NCBI GenBank assembly: GCA_033398695.1
Contig: CM065803.1
Location: 48,289,501-48,353,500, forward strand
DNA length: 64,000 nucleotides
Direction: 5' to 3'
Source: Orobanche coerulescens
Taxonomy: Eukaryota > Streptophyta > Magnoliopsida > Lamiales > Orobanchaceae
Shown here: one piece after another, positions 32,047 through 44,612 of the stretch
Layout of the letters: every line of letters begins with the position of its first letter
How positions within the stretch are numbered: the stretch's first letter is position 1
Program-made: the position numbers and the translations under genes
Notes under the pieces: generated by a model
What the model saw: the letters and a program-made list of their open reading frames with translations, nothing else
What the model was told of the DNA's origin: nothing
Databases searched by the model: none

Positions 32047-35000
32047 CCCTCTCCCCCTAAAAAGAAGTTTCGTCCCGAAACTTAGGATGCAATGGGAAGA
32101 ATGTTACAAGTGATCTATCGTCTTAATTGATAACAAAATTTCCAACTCAATTTCAAGTAAAATCATAGGAAAGTGATTGAGGGAGGGTTTTGAGGCTCAA
32201 AATCAACATAGAAAACAAGTTAGAATATTACATCATCTATGGGTCAACTCCTCAAGCTGGGTCCAAAATATGACCATACCCCATAGACAGCTCCATCGAT
32301 GATCCTATCCTTGGCAGTTTATGGTTTGATTCTCGAGTTCAATATCGACGTCTGGGTTCTCTCTAGGTGCACTTACTTCTAAAGGCTCACGAACAGATAT
32401 ATCACTGAGGTTTACTCGACAACCACACAAAATATGAATAAAAGAGGATGAATAATATCACGATAAGAGTCAATTTCAAATTTAAAAGTTCCGCCTGACA
32501 TAAGAATTGGTTGGCTTCATATGTGAAATGAGAAGGGGATTATATGCACAAAAGAGAATATCAGGTGAAATGGATCTAATTAATAGTACATCCTATTTTC
32601 ACTCGAAATAATTAGACAACAAAATCCCCAGTACGAATTTCCTCCTTAGATTTATATTCACATGTTCCTTTTTAAAAAGTTTTCAACACAAGTATCAATT
32701 TCCTAAAAGAAAAGGTCCAACTAAAAATGCTTTATTTATCATCATCTATTGCTGTTATTTTCCTAAGATGAATCAAGAAAGAATTTTCAATCTCGTTGTC
32801 CCGACTGGATCATCATGTCACAGTTAATTTATCAAACCTTACTTTGCATGATTACCTATATGATTATTTTCAAAAGGTTCGAATAAGATTAAAATTCTTT
32901 TAGTGACAGAGTTTGATTTTGGAAGAAAAGTCGAAGATCACGTCTTTTGCCAAAAATTTAAAAAGTTCTTGCTGTCACCGTGAAAACAGTATCTATTGTA
33001 ATTTTACATAACAATTTACCCTTACTCGGATAGTATATGCTTGCACAATGTGCAATGCTTGGCATGCTTGTCTCATTTCTCGAGTAGGTCAAGAAGTCAT
33101 CCACAAATGATAACCATGACCTCATCGAAATTACTGGATAAGGTTTGAGTTCATCAAGTTTGCAAATATGACCAAAGTATTGGTTAGGCCAAAAAGGTAT
33201 AATCACAAACTCTTGATATTCATATTTGATGTCAAGATATGATATAAATCTCTTAGATATTGGTCATCGAGGCCAGTGAACCGAAAAAACAAAGATGAAT
33301 CAAGAGAAAAGAAAGCTGGCTGGAAGAAGCAGGCATTACGATTCATAGTTCGGTTGTTCTGTCACAGTCGTAAGTAAAGGTTCGTCATGGCCATTACACG
33401 ACTTCTAGATTCTTTAGCTAACCGCCATCATTATGGCGATAACAGGTGGTGTATAATGGCCTTAACATGGCTTAGGGATTATTCTGATAACTGGCTCGCT
33501 TACTCATAACTGATATCGAGTATAGTTAAGCTTTGCTACTCTCGAGCCTCGTCACGTAACATGCGTGCTAGAACAGCTTCGCCTAAACAATATCATCGGC
33601 TTCATAGCTCATATCATTTCCCCAAAAGTACTCGATTCTCTTTCGATGATTCATGAGCGCTTTATACTGTCCAACTGGTCCTCACCGTGGATTAAATCCT
33701 CGCCCAGTACCTCAACGCCAATATAATTCAAAAATCAATCTCTGTCCCAGATACGATCAGGGCAATCATGAATCTTATGACTCCCAACAATTCGATCTCT
33801 ACCTGATATGCCTATAATGAAGGGCTACCAAGAAAATATGTCGTCGAGATTTAGTTTGATGCACATACGACAAATGTACCAAAGAATGGGTGGTATAATA
33901 ACAAAAGCTGATTCCATCTTAAATATTTCAATTAAATACTAAGAAAGGAACTTGGTTCTCTAGAAGGGTGAAGAGCATAAACGTTTAAAGCACAAAAAGA
34001 GAATCATCCGACGGTTGGAATGTTAATATGTTGCATCTCGATTGGAGTGATTAGATCACAAAGTTCTACTTTTGAACATATTCTTCTAGTCGTTACACAT
34101 CAACAACGTCGCACGTAAATAATCCATGCTCAACCATTCATGTGACCTTTTTACACGTTGTAGCTATGATGCATATCTTAATCCCGGTACATGGGCTCGC
34201 ATAATTGCTTTTCAGAAAGATTTTTTTTCTCTTCACATGTTATTTTTATACGTATATACCCCTATCGAGGAGTTTTTAGAGACTAAATCAATTCTCTATT
34301 TTAACTCTGAAAACATTCGGTTTGAAAAGTACAAAAACTCGTTGTCTATCATCGAGAAGTGCCGACATCTTTTCACAATGATGCCATTTCTTAATTCTCG
34401 TTGTTTCTGAAAAAACTCAAATGATATGTCTCATCAAAATCATGTTCCAAGATAACTTAATCTGCATGTCAAATATGCACGTCATACATCCGAATCCAAA
34501 ATCCAAAATTAAATTTAGATGTTTTCATAAGAATATCTAGATCAAAATTTCGAAATGAAATTCCTTGTTAAAAATCGGCAGGCTTTATTTTTTAAAGGTT
34601 TTGAAAACTTTTGTTGGTATCGTAAAAGAAAATGGTAATAACATGGGTTGTAAAAGATCTTTCTCTTATTCAAAAAAAAATACACGAGCCTAAGTACCAC
34701 TGAGCACTTCAACCCGACAGTGACTTCACTATCTCGAAAGATTTTGTCTTATCTCATTGAGATCTGGACTCTTCAGTCCAACAAGTAAAATCTCACAAGT
34801 ATTGAATTCGAATAAAAGATCAACATGATTTATTCCCGTTCTCAAGGTATCTTACTTTTGGTAACCTTCACCATGCGCCAGTATACACAATCCTGAATCG
34901 TATTAGGAAGAAAAAATAATAAACACAGTTCGAACGAGATCAAGGTACACACAGGTTACCCTAATTCCTTACGGGATTCAGATAGGATCAGAATAATGGA

Positions 35001-35254
35001 AACGATTCTAATAAAATACAATTCACAAGAGGGCCCCTTATCTCAATTCGAAGTCCAAACAGTTTCAGAAAAGAGACTAAAACGGCTTTATAGAAGAAAT
35101 TAAGGCTTAGAGAGACTTACATCGTAGGTCCACGAGACGAAGGCAGACAATGATATTTCTCAACACAAACAACAACCGATCACACGACACGACAAAACAG
35201 ACCTAATAACCTACGACCTAGGTATTCAGGAACCTAGGCTCTGATACCACTTTC
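32047..35254 (-). mobile_element. E4 internal region, no recognisable genes
   Basis: The 3.2 kb has only short ORFs on both strands with no domain that I can name. The end near 32062-32085 carries the conserved GGGACGAAACTTCTTTTT block on the minus strand. A/T-rich, without clear tandem repeats. Confidence 0.6.
35237..35249 (-). promoter_or_regulatory. E4 primer-binding site (initiator Met tRNA type)
   Basis: Minus-strand TGGTATCAGAGCC, a perfect match to the common plant initiator-Met site, lies five bases after the LTR end. Confidence 0.85.
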
Positions 35255-36042
35255 TGTAACAACCCCGTCCTGGGTCGGAACTGTTATAGCATCGTGGATC
35301 CATTTCGTGAGTCCACTAGTCAAGACTTGTTTAATACACCTACACACGCACAACAACAAATCAGGTCGAACATAAAACCAGAACAACATACGTCAACCGG
35401 CAAGGTCGACAATACAACACATCCAGCTCAACATGCAGATAACAATTCCAAGACAGTACCCAAGCCCACGCATGGGCATAACATCAACAATAGCAGTACT
35501 CGCGAGTACATATACAAACCAAGACCAAAACATACGAATAAAACAGCAATGACTACCTGAGGCAATATCATTGCTGCTAGTCGTCCTCGTTCCCCTCATG
35601 CGCTTTCTCGTCATGAAGATCCGTACCTGAATACACAAATAGGTATTCACCCCCGAAGGGGTCAGCAAAAAGCCGGTGCAAGTACATGATAATAGGAATA
35701 TGTATAACGTGAAATAAAAGAAACCTTGTGATGACTAATTATATTAGTATAACAAGACGAAGGATATTCTCACCAAGTACCAGCGCCTCAACAACATTGT
35801 GACAACAACATCGTCAATCAAAGTCATTATTCCAGAATAATATATATATATATATATCACATTTCAATAACAACATGGGCTATACTGATACGAGGTTTGC
35901 ACCCTATCATATATCAAAGGCCTCGTCAGACCGTCCTTGGTTGTATAACCCATCGAGTGATATGTGATTCGCACCCCATCGTACCCCAGAGCCCTCATCA
36001 GGGCAATCCCCGGCTTTACTCGACCACAACTCATAATTTCAT
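35255..36042 (-). repeat. E4 5' LTR, incomplete
   Basis: Ends GGGGTTGTTACA at 35255 on the minus strand. It contains ACCCCTTCGGGGGT (near 35649-35662), a hairpin with a TTCG loop, followed on the minus strand by TGTATTCAG|GTACG. E5 begins at 36043 and removes its start. Confidence 0.75.
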
Positions 36043-36361
36043 TGTAATACCTGAGATTATTGTTCCGATTATTTCGAATTAGTTGTCATTTTGTGCCAGT
36101 TATTTTGTTCCAAAGATGATTACTTGGAATTTCTCTCCATTGTGTATGGTAGATGTACCGTATTGTGATGTTCGTCGAGTGTGACTTGTCATCATATTTG
36201 TCGTATTGATTGTGTGTTGGTGCGTGTGACATGTATGTCATGTTTCGTAGTATGATGGTTCCCATTTCGTACTGTCACACATTCGTTGCAAACTGGAGAT
36301 CGAGTTATTCGTCGGGCAGTTGCATTGTTGTACCGACTTTAGACCTGCCGTTGACGGAGTT

Positions 36362-36562
36362 GGTTACGTACGCTATCAGGAGCGCATTACGTACGTTACT
36401 GATGATGGATTGCGTGCGTAATAATGTATGTGTTACGTACGTTAGCCTTCAGGTGAACTGAGGCAGTGAGCTCTGAGTAGAGCATTACGTACGTAACATT
36501 TTGTCATTTACGTACGTAAGATCCATTACGTATGTTATTCTTACAGTATTACGTACGTAATG
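36362..36562 (+). promoter_or_regulatory. TTACGTACGTAA palindrome cluster in the E5 LTR
   Basis: About eight copies of a 12-bp palindrome (best form TTACGTACGTAA) lie in 200 bp just before the TATA-like site. They are equivalent in position to the TAGCGYRCGCTA clusters of E1, E2 and the solo LTR, and share a CGTACG centre with the E1 form. Confidence 0.6.
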
Positions 36563-37510
36563 TGCTGCAGCCTATTTACAGGCGGGCAGCAGACTTCATT
36601 TCGCATTTTTCATCATTCTTTCTCCTTCTCTTCTTGCGGTCGACGGGATTGGTTTGAGAGGCTTGGGTTGGTCATGATTTCATCATCCATCAACCTTCTT
36701 GAGTTCCTAACAAGGATTAACATCATATATTCCATCATTTTCCGTCGGATCGAAGGTATTGTTCTTGTATTCCTAGAGTTGACTTTTTGGGGTTTTGTTC
36801 TTGATTTCGACCCTAGCCTGATTTTGATGAATCGGGTGGTGTAATATGATGTTATTAATCGTGTTATATGGATTGTACATCCATATTTCAAGTTTGTTTA
36901 ACTCGATTGACGATTTGTGTGTTCTTGGGGAGTATTGAACATTTAACGTTCGATTAAATGTTCTAATGAGTTTCCCTTCGGGAGTTAGGCGTGTTTTCTG
37001 TTGTTGTTAACCTGGTTACTCGTAGTGATTTCATTTTGTCATCTATCTCGTGGAGGATATAGGTTTGAGGGCTTTCGGTAGAGCTGCGGTCTTCGGACTC
37101 GTCTGTGTGTTAATCATCGAGGAAAGTGTTCTTGTCTATACAATTTATGTTATGCGAATTGAGGTTGTAAAATGAAATTATGTTGGTTGTTTATATTTGT
37201 TGATTTTCCATTATATGGGCCATTTTAGATATTATGTTAAGTTAGATTCGGTTGATGGTTGTTGTATAGATATGTCAATTGAGACGAGGTGTCGGGTAGA
37301 CAATACAATTAGACGTGGGTTGTAAGGATTTGGTGATCACTCGGATGTGTGGGTTAAGTTGCGTGTTATGAGTTGGGTTAGTGGTAATGGTTTGATCGGT
37401 TGTTATGCCCGTTGATGTGTGAATATGTGTTTAGGATTGTTAGGTTATAGTGTAGCTGTGTCAGTCATGGTTCTGTGTCGGATAAGTGACCATTTCTAGC
37501 AAGTACCTTG

Positions 37511-37544
<34 letters not shown>

Positions 37545-38225
37545 GATTAATGATTGAGACAATGCGATTTGTAACGTAAGTGTGTGTGTGTGAGTTGTTC
37601 TTCCACCCGGGGAGGGTCCGACAGGGCCTCTGGAGGCCGATACGGAAGTGGTTTCCCACCCGGGGAGGGTACGACAGGGCCTTTGGGGGCCGATACTAAT
37701 GGGTACGGCCGCGGGTTACCAAATGTGATTTTCGTCATGATGATGATGTTGATGTTTTCGATAATTGTGATATGTCTGGAATATCACAGCATTTTATTCT
37801 CGATGTTGATGTACATTATATATTGAATTTTGGTACTTGGCTAGAGTGGCACTAGAATATGTGCCATATGTGTTTGGTTCCTTGGTTGTTATGATTTGAT
37901 GTCGGAAAATGGATCTTGTTATCGTGCATTGTGGTTTGGAGAAAGTTTGGGGTTAGACCCTAATATTTGTGTAAAGGATGTTTTGCGGAAAATGACTTTG
38001 GGCGGAGACCCTATTATTTTCGAAAAAGGTTTTATAATCTTGGATTTGAAGACCCAAAGGACTATTGTTGCCTTCTATAGCTCCCAAGTTGATGAATTAC
38101 TTTCAAGGACTTGAGCTTGTACTTTAAGCTTTGAAAACCTCTCGGGAACTTCTTTAATGGTTTGTTGTTGTTCTATAATAACTGATATTTGCGCAGTATA
38201 TTTTGTATGACTTGAATACTTGTAC

Positions 38226-38282
38226 TAGCCATTCCAATGCTAACCCCTTAAATGGGGGAAATGTGTATCATGCATTTCAGGT
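38226..38282 (+). other. Twin hairpins and acceptor-like site in the E5 LTR
   Basis: TAGCCATTCCAATGCTA (38226-38242) pairs TAGC/GCTA and ATT/AAT. CCCC-TTAAAT-GGGG (38244-38257) follows, then TGCATTTCAG|GTATG (38271-38285). The stems differ from those of E2 and LTR-A while pairing is retained. Confidence 0.6.
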
Positions 38283-38524
38283 ATGCTTAGTTGGTTGGAG
38301 CAACCACGGGGTACAGCATGGAAGAAGACAAGCCGCAATACTAATCAAGAGTTAGAGTCAGTATTGATGTCATTGTATTGTTGTGATATCTTCAGCCTTC
38401 CGCTATATTGTATCTTGACCCATGTGTGGGTAAGTTCAGAAATGAGTTTTTATTTGGATTGATTTCTTGTTGACATCCCTACATAGGCATAAGAAGCAAT
38501 GAACAAAATTGGACTTACTTTATT

Positions 38525-38928
38525 AGGGATGTCAATTTTATCCGTACCCGATCCTACCCGTCGGATAAACCCAAAATCGGGTCGGGTATCGGCCGAACCC
38601 GAAGTTTTATGATCGGGTACGGGTAGGGTATGGATATAGTATATTACCTGAATACCCGACCCGATTACCCGATCCGCGTACCCGTTTGAATTATATAAAT
38701 ATATTATTATTTTTATATATTATACATAAATATTATAATGTATTATAAATTAGATATATTATTATATAAAATATTATATTTTAAATATTTATTATACTAA
38801 CTTGAACTTATTAATTACATTATATGTATATATGATATATATTAAAAATATTTATATTCTTAAATATCGGGTATACGGGTACCCGAATACCCATTGGGTA
38901 CTCGATTACCCGATAGACAATACCCGAG
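38525..38928. mobile_element. hAT-type MITE remnant
   Basis: Begins TAGGGATGTCAATTTTATCC and contains many GGGTA/TACCC motifs around an A/T-rich centre, typical of small plant hAT derivatives. The right terminal repeat is absent and it runs directly into the truncated E6 LTR. A lone inverse motif TTGACATCCCTA lies about 45 bp to its left (38470-38481). Confidence 0.6.
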
Positions 38929-39649
38929 CCCCATCTGTTGGGTCTTAAATACACAGCCTGTCGGACGCCTTACGTACGTAATCGGCCATGGCTTACGTAC
39001 GTAACCGGCCATGGCCGAACTAACTGCCCAGAAATGCCGGCAGCGTTACGTACGTAACCGGCCTTACGTACGTAACTGCCAGGCCCTTCCGGCCGTAACT
39101 CGGCCAGGGCTAGCCTGGCCCCAACATGTCCGGCCATGACTCGGTCGGGGCCAACTCCGACGGCCCGGACGACCCCGAAACCCGAACCTGAATATGAATC
39201 GAAGATACAGTTACGAAGTACTCGCAAAGACGAATTCGAGCACTAAGAGAACACACGATTCCGACCACCCGAAGGCTCGAAATTCTACAACGGAAAGTAA
39301 TTACCCCAAACTTTGGGAAATTACGAAAATGGCCCAAAACGTCCGAAATACACGATACATGATCGAAACACCAATACGAAGCTCGAAACATGAATAATAA
39401 CATTAAATGAACTTACGAGAAACTCGAAACAACAGTTTCGGACGATATTCGCAAGAATCGAACTCAAGTGCGGAAAAACCGCTTAAGAACACGGAACTCA
39501 ACAAAACAATACCGAAACGAACTCGGATGACAAAAAGTGCAGAATTAAATACTCTCGGAATGACGAAATGATCACGAGCGAGTCGTCAAAACGGGCTCCC
39601 GTCGAAAAAAAAAAGAAAATCACCGAAATCCAAAATTGCGGGTATTACA
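38929..39649 (-). repeat. E6 3' LTR, first 721 bp only
   Basis: Nearly identical to 44441-45184. It contains four TTACGTACGTAA palindromes (38969-39080) and a TATA-like GTATTTAAGACC (38941-38953, minus). It breaks at 38929, next to the hAT remnant, right after the TATA region. Confidence 0.85.
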
Positions 39650-40204
39650 TTCTACCCTCCTTAAAAGAAGTTTCGTCCCGAAACTTAAAACAAGTAGGGA
39701 GAAGCAATATACCACCAGGAATATTTCAATGAGATACACAAGAATGCATTACTAACGCCCAACGGCGAAACGTTACAAACAACGCAAAGGAATATACGGT
39801 GTGAAAACACGCTCCACGACGACCAACACAATGCCACCGATAGAGACATAATAAAACCAACAAGTGACAAGCGTCATCAAACAGATAATACAACTAAGTC
39901 GATTATCCGAACAATCACAAAACACAAAGCACCCATTACAAGGAAACACGCACAATCAAGAAAACAGAAATAAACACACAAACGATCCACAAGGACAACC
40001 ACAAACAATTCGGACTATGCCGAAATCCTCAAAAACTACACTAGGCATTTTTGTTTCCTTTCGGAGCAGAGACGCAACCTCAATCCCCCAAATCTCTCAG
40101 CTACCGTCTCGCAATGCACGGCTCAGTGACCCACCTGGCCACACTCGAAACAGCAGACTAACAGTGAACGACAATTCTTCGCGGTACGAGATCAGGCAAC
40201 AACA

Positions 40205-40390
40205 GTCAGACAACCCCGATCGAACAACAACGATCGAACAACAACGACCGAACAACAACGATCGAATAACAACGATCAAATAACAATGATGGAACAACAA
40301 CGATCAAAAGCAATGATCGAGTAACAACGATCAAACAACAACGATCGAACAACAATGATCGAATGACAACGGTCGAACAATGACTCCGAA
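40205..40390. repeat. Minisatellite of about 15-bp GATCGAACAACAAC units
   Basis: About 12 diverged units of GATCGAACAACAAC are arranged head to tail. Only about five units occur at the matching place in E2 (14168-14245), so copy number has changed between related elements. It has no spacers and is not a CRISPR array. Confidence 0.8.
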
Positions 40391-42240
40391 GTTCACACTT
40401 CAACCCAAAACATCAAAAGAACTAGTAGAACCAAAAGATGTTACTTCCGAATAAGGTTCACAAGAATCAAACCGAACTCGGAAAAGTCACAGCGATAACC
40501 AGATCGACCCCAAAACAAGATCACGGATCGTTCGAACGATGAAACCGAAATACAGAACAGGTCCAGAAAGTATCAACGAACACGAACGAGTCGATAGACC
40601 TGAGAAAGAGGAAATGCAGAAGTCCAAAAACAATACGGGTATTACATTCGACCTCTTATAAAATAAATATCGTCCCCGAAACTCACAACAACTAAATCAA
40701 GGTGACGACACAACAAGCAACCGACAGAAACATCTCCCATGGCATTCTCAGAGCCGATCCTGATATCTGTGCTAAAGCGCGAACTCCAAAAGTCTCGGTA
40801 ACCAATTCGCAAAACTGAATTATGTGTCCCTCGAGTCCACACTTGAAAAGCGTTACTGACGAGAAGGACAATTTGCACGTACATACCCCCGGCACAATAC
40901 GTTTGAAGCGCCTCGGCTCGGCATACCGAAAATACAACTGCTAGGTACAATGGAATATATAACATCGCAAAACAACAAACCGGAGATGCCAACTCAGCAC
41001 AATAGAAAATCATAACACGCAACACATACGATGATTATTATCATAAAGCAACACACATATCAACATCACATAAACGACGGCACCGTTCGGCGATCTCAAT
41101 GGCCAGAACGATAATCAGCACATAATCACAAAACATCATGAACAATCACACATTTACACAACGTACAAACCCAAGCTTTAACAACTCGCACATGTGCGAT
41201 AGTACGCAAATCACCACGAAATGACAATGTTAAAGATCAACATCACACCTCTCACCGAGGGCTAATACAACAATTGCATGGCGAACGACTGAGCGCTCAC
41301 ACCACCAATTCAATCACAACCCGGGGGTTAACACCCTAACGAAAGTGCGAACATTATACATACATTCTCGGACCGCAAACAGGAACGATAGGTTTTAAAA
41401 ACGAAAGCCACCTTTGAAAAAAAATGATTTTGGAAACACTAGTTGATCTTGAGTATCACCTTTCAAAAAGTTGTACAAACATTGTTGTCGAGACTTTGAA
41501 AACCATCATGCGTTTGATAAAAATGAGGACACTTTCTTTTTGGTGAAAGACTTTCAGAAATATTCGACCCTTGGGTCTAAGCAAAGCATTTATAAATAAT
41601 TGAAAATGTCTCAGATTGTTTTGGTCCTCGACTGGAATAATTTTGAATCGTACTGTGGCACCTTGAAGTACCACGAGAAAACAATTCATTTTAAAATGTG
41701 TGTCTCGAAATTTATTTTCTAAGATACTCAAGGTTTTCAAAAATTCAATAGGCCAGAATGCCCGAAACTCACAAAATCCTTTATCAAACAGTCATAAAAC
41801 ATTCAAGGCCAAAGTTCCAAAACTAAATTTAGGGAATCGGTTTTACGAATTAGAACTCAGTTTGCAAAATACTGAAAGTCATTTTTGAAAGGACTCACGC
41901 AGCGGACAAAATACAGTTCGAAAATGCATTAGCAGCGACACCGCTCCTTATATAAATAAAATATTGGAGTCGAATACCCACATATCACGGAATCAAAATC
42001 CACAGAAGGATTCAGTCACTCAACGATATAATCATACAAGCAGCTCATGTCACACGAGGCATAACACAAAGAAGGGAGACTTACATCCACAGGTCGCACG
42101 AAGATGATGATCGCTCCACGATACTAATCACGACCAACCAACTCAGACGATGCGTCGCGACACGACTCAATCAGACAAAATCCGACGAGACAAAACTCAA
42201 CAGACACCACTAAACCCAACAGCCTAGGTTTCCACAACCT

Positions 42241-42254
42241 AAGCTCTGATACCA
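42241..42254 (-). promoter_or_regulatory. E6 primer-binding site (initiator Met tRNA type)
   Basis: Minus-strand TGGTATCAGAGCTT lies four bases after the LTR end, matching the canonical plant initiator-Met site. Confidence 0.85.
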
Positions 42255-42591
42255 TTTCTGTAACACCCCCAATCCACTCAGGGATATTACACGCCGTAGA
42301 CTCTTTCCTCAAGGATCTACCAGGCTGGTAAACAACACCGTACATCACAAAAATGCCTTTAAGGCTAAAATGACTCAACAGACCAATTTGGTCTTTCAAT
42401 AAAAACATACAACTCAATTGCAATTCATCCCCTCGCAGGGGTCAAAATACATCAGCTCCCATACAACGGGAAAAAAATATTGCAGCGGAAAATAAAGTAC
42501 AACTGAACCAATACACAACGTACGGTTCCACATGTGACTAGTATCGATCATCTTTCATCATCCTTCATGCCGACCCTATGTTATGCAACCA

Positions 42592-42662
42592 AAACCTGAA
42601 TGCAAAAACAGACATCCACCCCCCGAATACTCGGGGGTTAGCAAAACTCCACTGTTTTGCTA
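42592..42662 (-). other. Twin hairpins in the E6 5' LTR
   Basis: On the minus strand, TAGCAAAAC-x6-GTTTTGCTA (42639-42662, 9-bp stem) is followed by CCCCCGA..TCGGGGG (42619-42637) and TTGCATTCAG|GT. They lie 360-400 nt from the LTR end. Confidence 0.65.
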
Positions 42663-43598
42663 GTGCAAGAACAAAGTGCAAAATACGAGTCATACAATTC
42701 ACATTCCACGAATAACAATAACCAGGAATCCTCAAAAAGCCAAACGTAATGAAAAGTACTTCCCGAGGCAAGAGTTTGGGAAAAACATTCCAAAATCGAA
42801 AGATCACCAATCAGGGGAAACAATTTATAAAACAGTTTAAAATGCCATCAAGAGTTTTAATAGAAAACAATTTAGGATTACCGAATCCTTCTCTTTCCAA
42901 AATCAACAAGGGTCACAACCCAAAGGTTTTGTTTTCACAAATGAAACCAACAACAATACACAAGGTTAAAACCCACATCATGCGTCCTCGACGGACATAA
43001 AATACACACGCACTCGTGAAGTTTTACTCGTGAATCCAGGGCTATACCATTGGACTCCCTCCGTGGCCCCGTCGAACCCTCTCGAGGTGAGCAAACACAT
43101 TCACAAAACATACATGCACAGGCATCGCCTAGGACAGGGACGAAGCCATAAATCCCACCCGAGGCCTCTAAGGACCCTCCCGAGCTGGCTAGCGAAACAA
43201 ACTCAAACCACCCATAAGTTATCTTGACATCGTACTCGCAAGTACCGATTCTCGGAGCCCTCTCCAGACCTACCCGATTAGATAACCTTATGGTCAAATC
43301 ATACACTGGATGTACTCGCAAGTACACGCCGCCGGAGGCCTCACAGGTCCCTACCCGGTCAAACATCAATCGAACATACCCACAAGTTATCATGACATCG
43401 CACTCGCAAGTGACGATTCTCGGAGCCCTCTCGAGACCTACCCGAATTGATAACCTTGTGGTCAAATCATAAATGCATCGAGTTCACAACAACAAGGGTT
43501 TCACATTTGCCACAATCACAAACACATCAAATCATGAGTTAATTCAACCAACACTTAGCAAAACACCACGTCAAACCATAACGCACCGAAAAGAGATA

Positions 43599-43603
<5 letters not shown>

Positions 43604-43645
<42 letters not shown>

Positions 43646-43681
43646 CAAAGCATAACAACAACAACAACAACAACAACAACA
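43604..43681. repeat. TA microsatellite followed by a CAA microsatellite
   Basis: An uninterrupted TA run (43604-43642) is followed after a few bases by about nine AAC units (43652-43681). Both are inside the E6 LTR. Confidence 0.95.
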
Positions 43682-44479
43682 AGAAAATTCATAGGGTTCA
43701 CTAAATCATTCACGGGGCACAATATTCACAAAACACACGCATTTTGAAAGTGAGCCCTTAACGAGGCTAAACCGAATCTTTTGAAAGTTCAAATCAAATG
43801 ATCAAACAAACACATAACGACAATCACTAATTATCATATTCACAAAACAAGAATTGTATGGACAAGGTACTTGCCTCGAAATCGGCACGCAAGTATTCCC
43901 ACGAACACGGCTCAACCAGGAAGCTTCGGAACGCCCGATGCTATCGAAAAGGAAGACGACAACGAACGGAAGGGTTCAACACGGTTTCTTCGCAAGAAAC
44001 TCGACCCTAACATCATATAATTAATAAATTAATGATCATACGAGGAATAATAATCGTAGAACGTCCGAAAACCCCTCTATGACATTCTACCGGACACCTT
44101 CAAGGTGTCGATCAAGAACTCGACCAAAACAACTAATCGATACGATCCAACCATGGAATAACAAGGTAAATGATATAATACATCTGAATAATCATCAATC
44201 CATCACAATCCTAAGTTAAATCGGATTAAATGGATGAAAACAACCAAAATACCCAAATTCCCCAAAACTAGGTTTCTAGAAAATCTGACCTGGTTCGCTC
44301 AATCAAAGGATGTTATAGGATGGATAAATGATGATATGAACTCCAAGACTTCATGGATTTAACACCTGAAAACATCCCTCCATGATCATCAAAGATCCAG
44401 CCGCGGAAGAGGATGAAACGAGTGAGAAAAATGATGAAAACCCCGTTTGCTGGGTCTTAAATACACAGCCTGCCGGACG

Positions 44480-44612
44480 CCTTACGTACGTAATCGGCCA
44501 TGGCTTACGTACGTAACCGGCCATGGCCGAACTAACTGCCCAGAAATGTCGGCAGCGTTACGTACGTAACCGGCCAAGGCTTACGTACGTAACCGGCCTT
44601 ACATACGTAACT
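44480..44612 (-). promoter_or_regulatory. TTACGTACGTAA palindrome cluster in the E6 LTR
   Basis: Five copies of TTACGTACGTAA (one with a single change) lie in 130 bp, separated by GGCCATGG/CCGGCC spacers, immediately upstream (minus strand) of the TATA-like GTATTTAAGACC. The 3' LTR has four copies. Confidence 0.65.

Larger units (their letters stand above)
31008..36042 (-). mobile_element. E4: non-coding LTR retrotransposon, truncated at both ends
   Basis: On the minus strand: 5' LTR (36042-35255, cut by E5), primer site, 3.2-kb internal region, polypurine tract, 3' LTR (32046-31008, cut by the chromovirus fragment). The LTR copies overlap over about 280 bp (31008-31290 with 35762-36042), including GACAACAACATCGTCAA and a duplicated GATACGAGGTTCRCACC unit. 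No retroviral protein motif is seen, so it is non-autonomous or heavily decayed. Confidence 0.75.
36043..38470 (+). mobile_element. E5: truncated plus-strand LTR
   Basis: Begins TGTAATACCTGAG and parallels the E2 LTR module by module: palindromes, TATA-like CTATTTACAGG near 36570, AT microsatellite (37513-37541), a 63-bp tandem duplication (37603-37690, sharing CACCCGGGGAGGGT), TTGTGATA..TATCACA hairpin (37766-37790), twin hairpins and TTTCAG|GTATG. The TGTTACA end and any internal region are missing. The break is near 38470, at a TTGACATCCCTA motif. No protein is recognised. Confidence 0.7.
39650..42258 (-). mobile_element. E6 internal region, non-coding
   Basis: No retroviral domain in any frame. 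Minus-strand landmarks: primer site at 42254-42241, an internal purine-tract and LTR-start-like junction at about 40643-40685, the minisatellite at 40205-40390, and the final purine tract. The layout corresponds to the E2 internal region. Confidence 0.75.

Noticed and set aside
34126..34410. 94-aa ORF in the E4 internal region
   Set aside because: Wrong strand for E4 and no recognisable domain. It is probably chance in A/T-rich DNA.
40205..40390. CRISPR-like repeat array
   Set aside because: Head-to-tail diverged minisatellite without unique spacers, in a plant retroelement.
44480..44612. Palindromes as a CRISPR or integron repeat array
   Set aside because: The same clusters occur at the same place in several LTRs and lie just upstream of TATA boxes.
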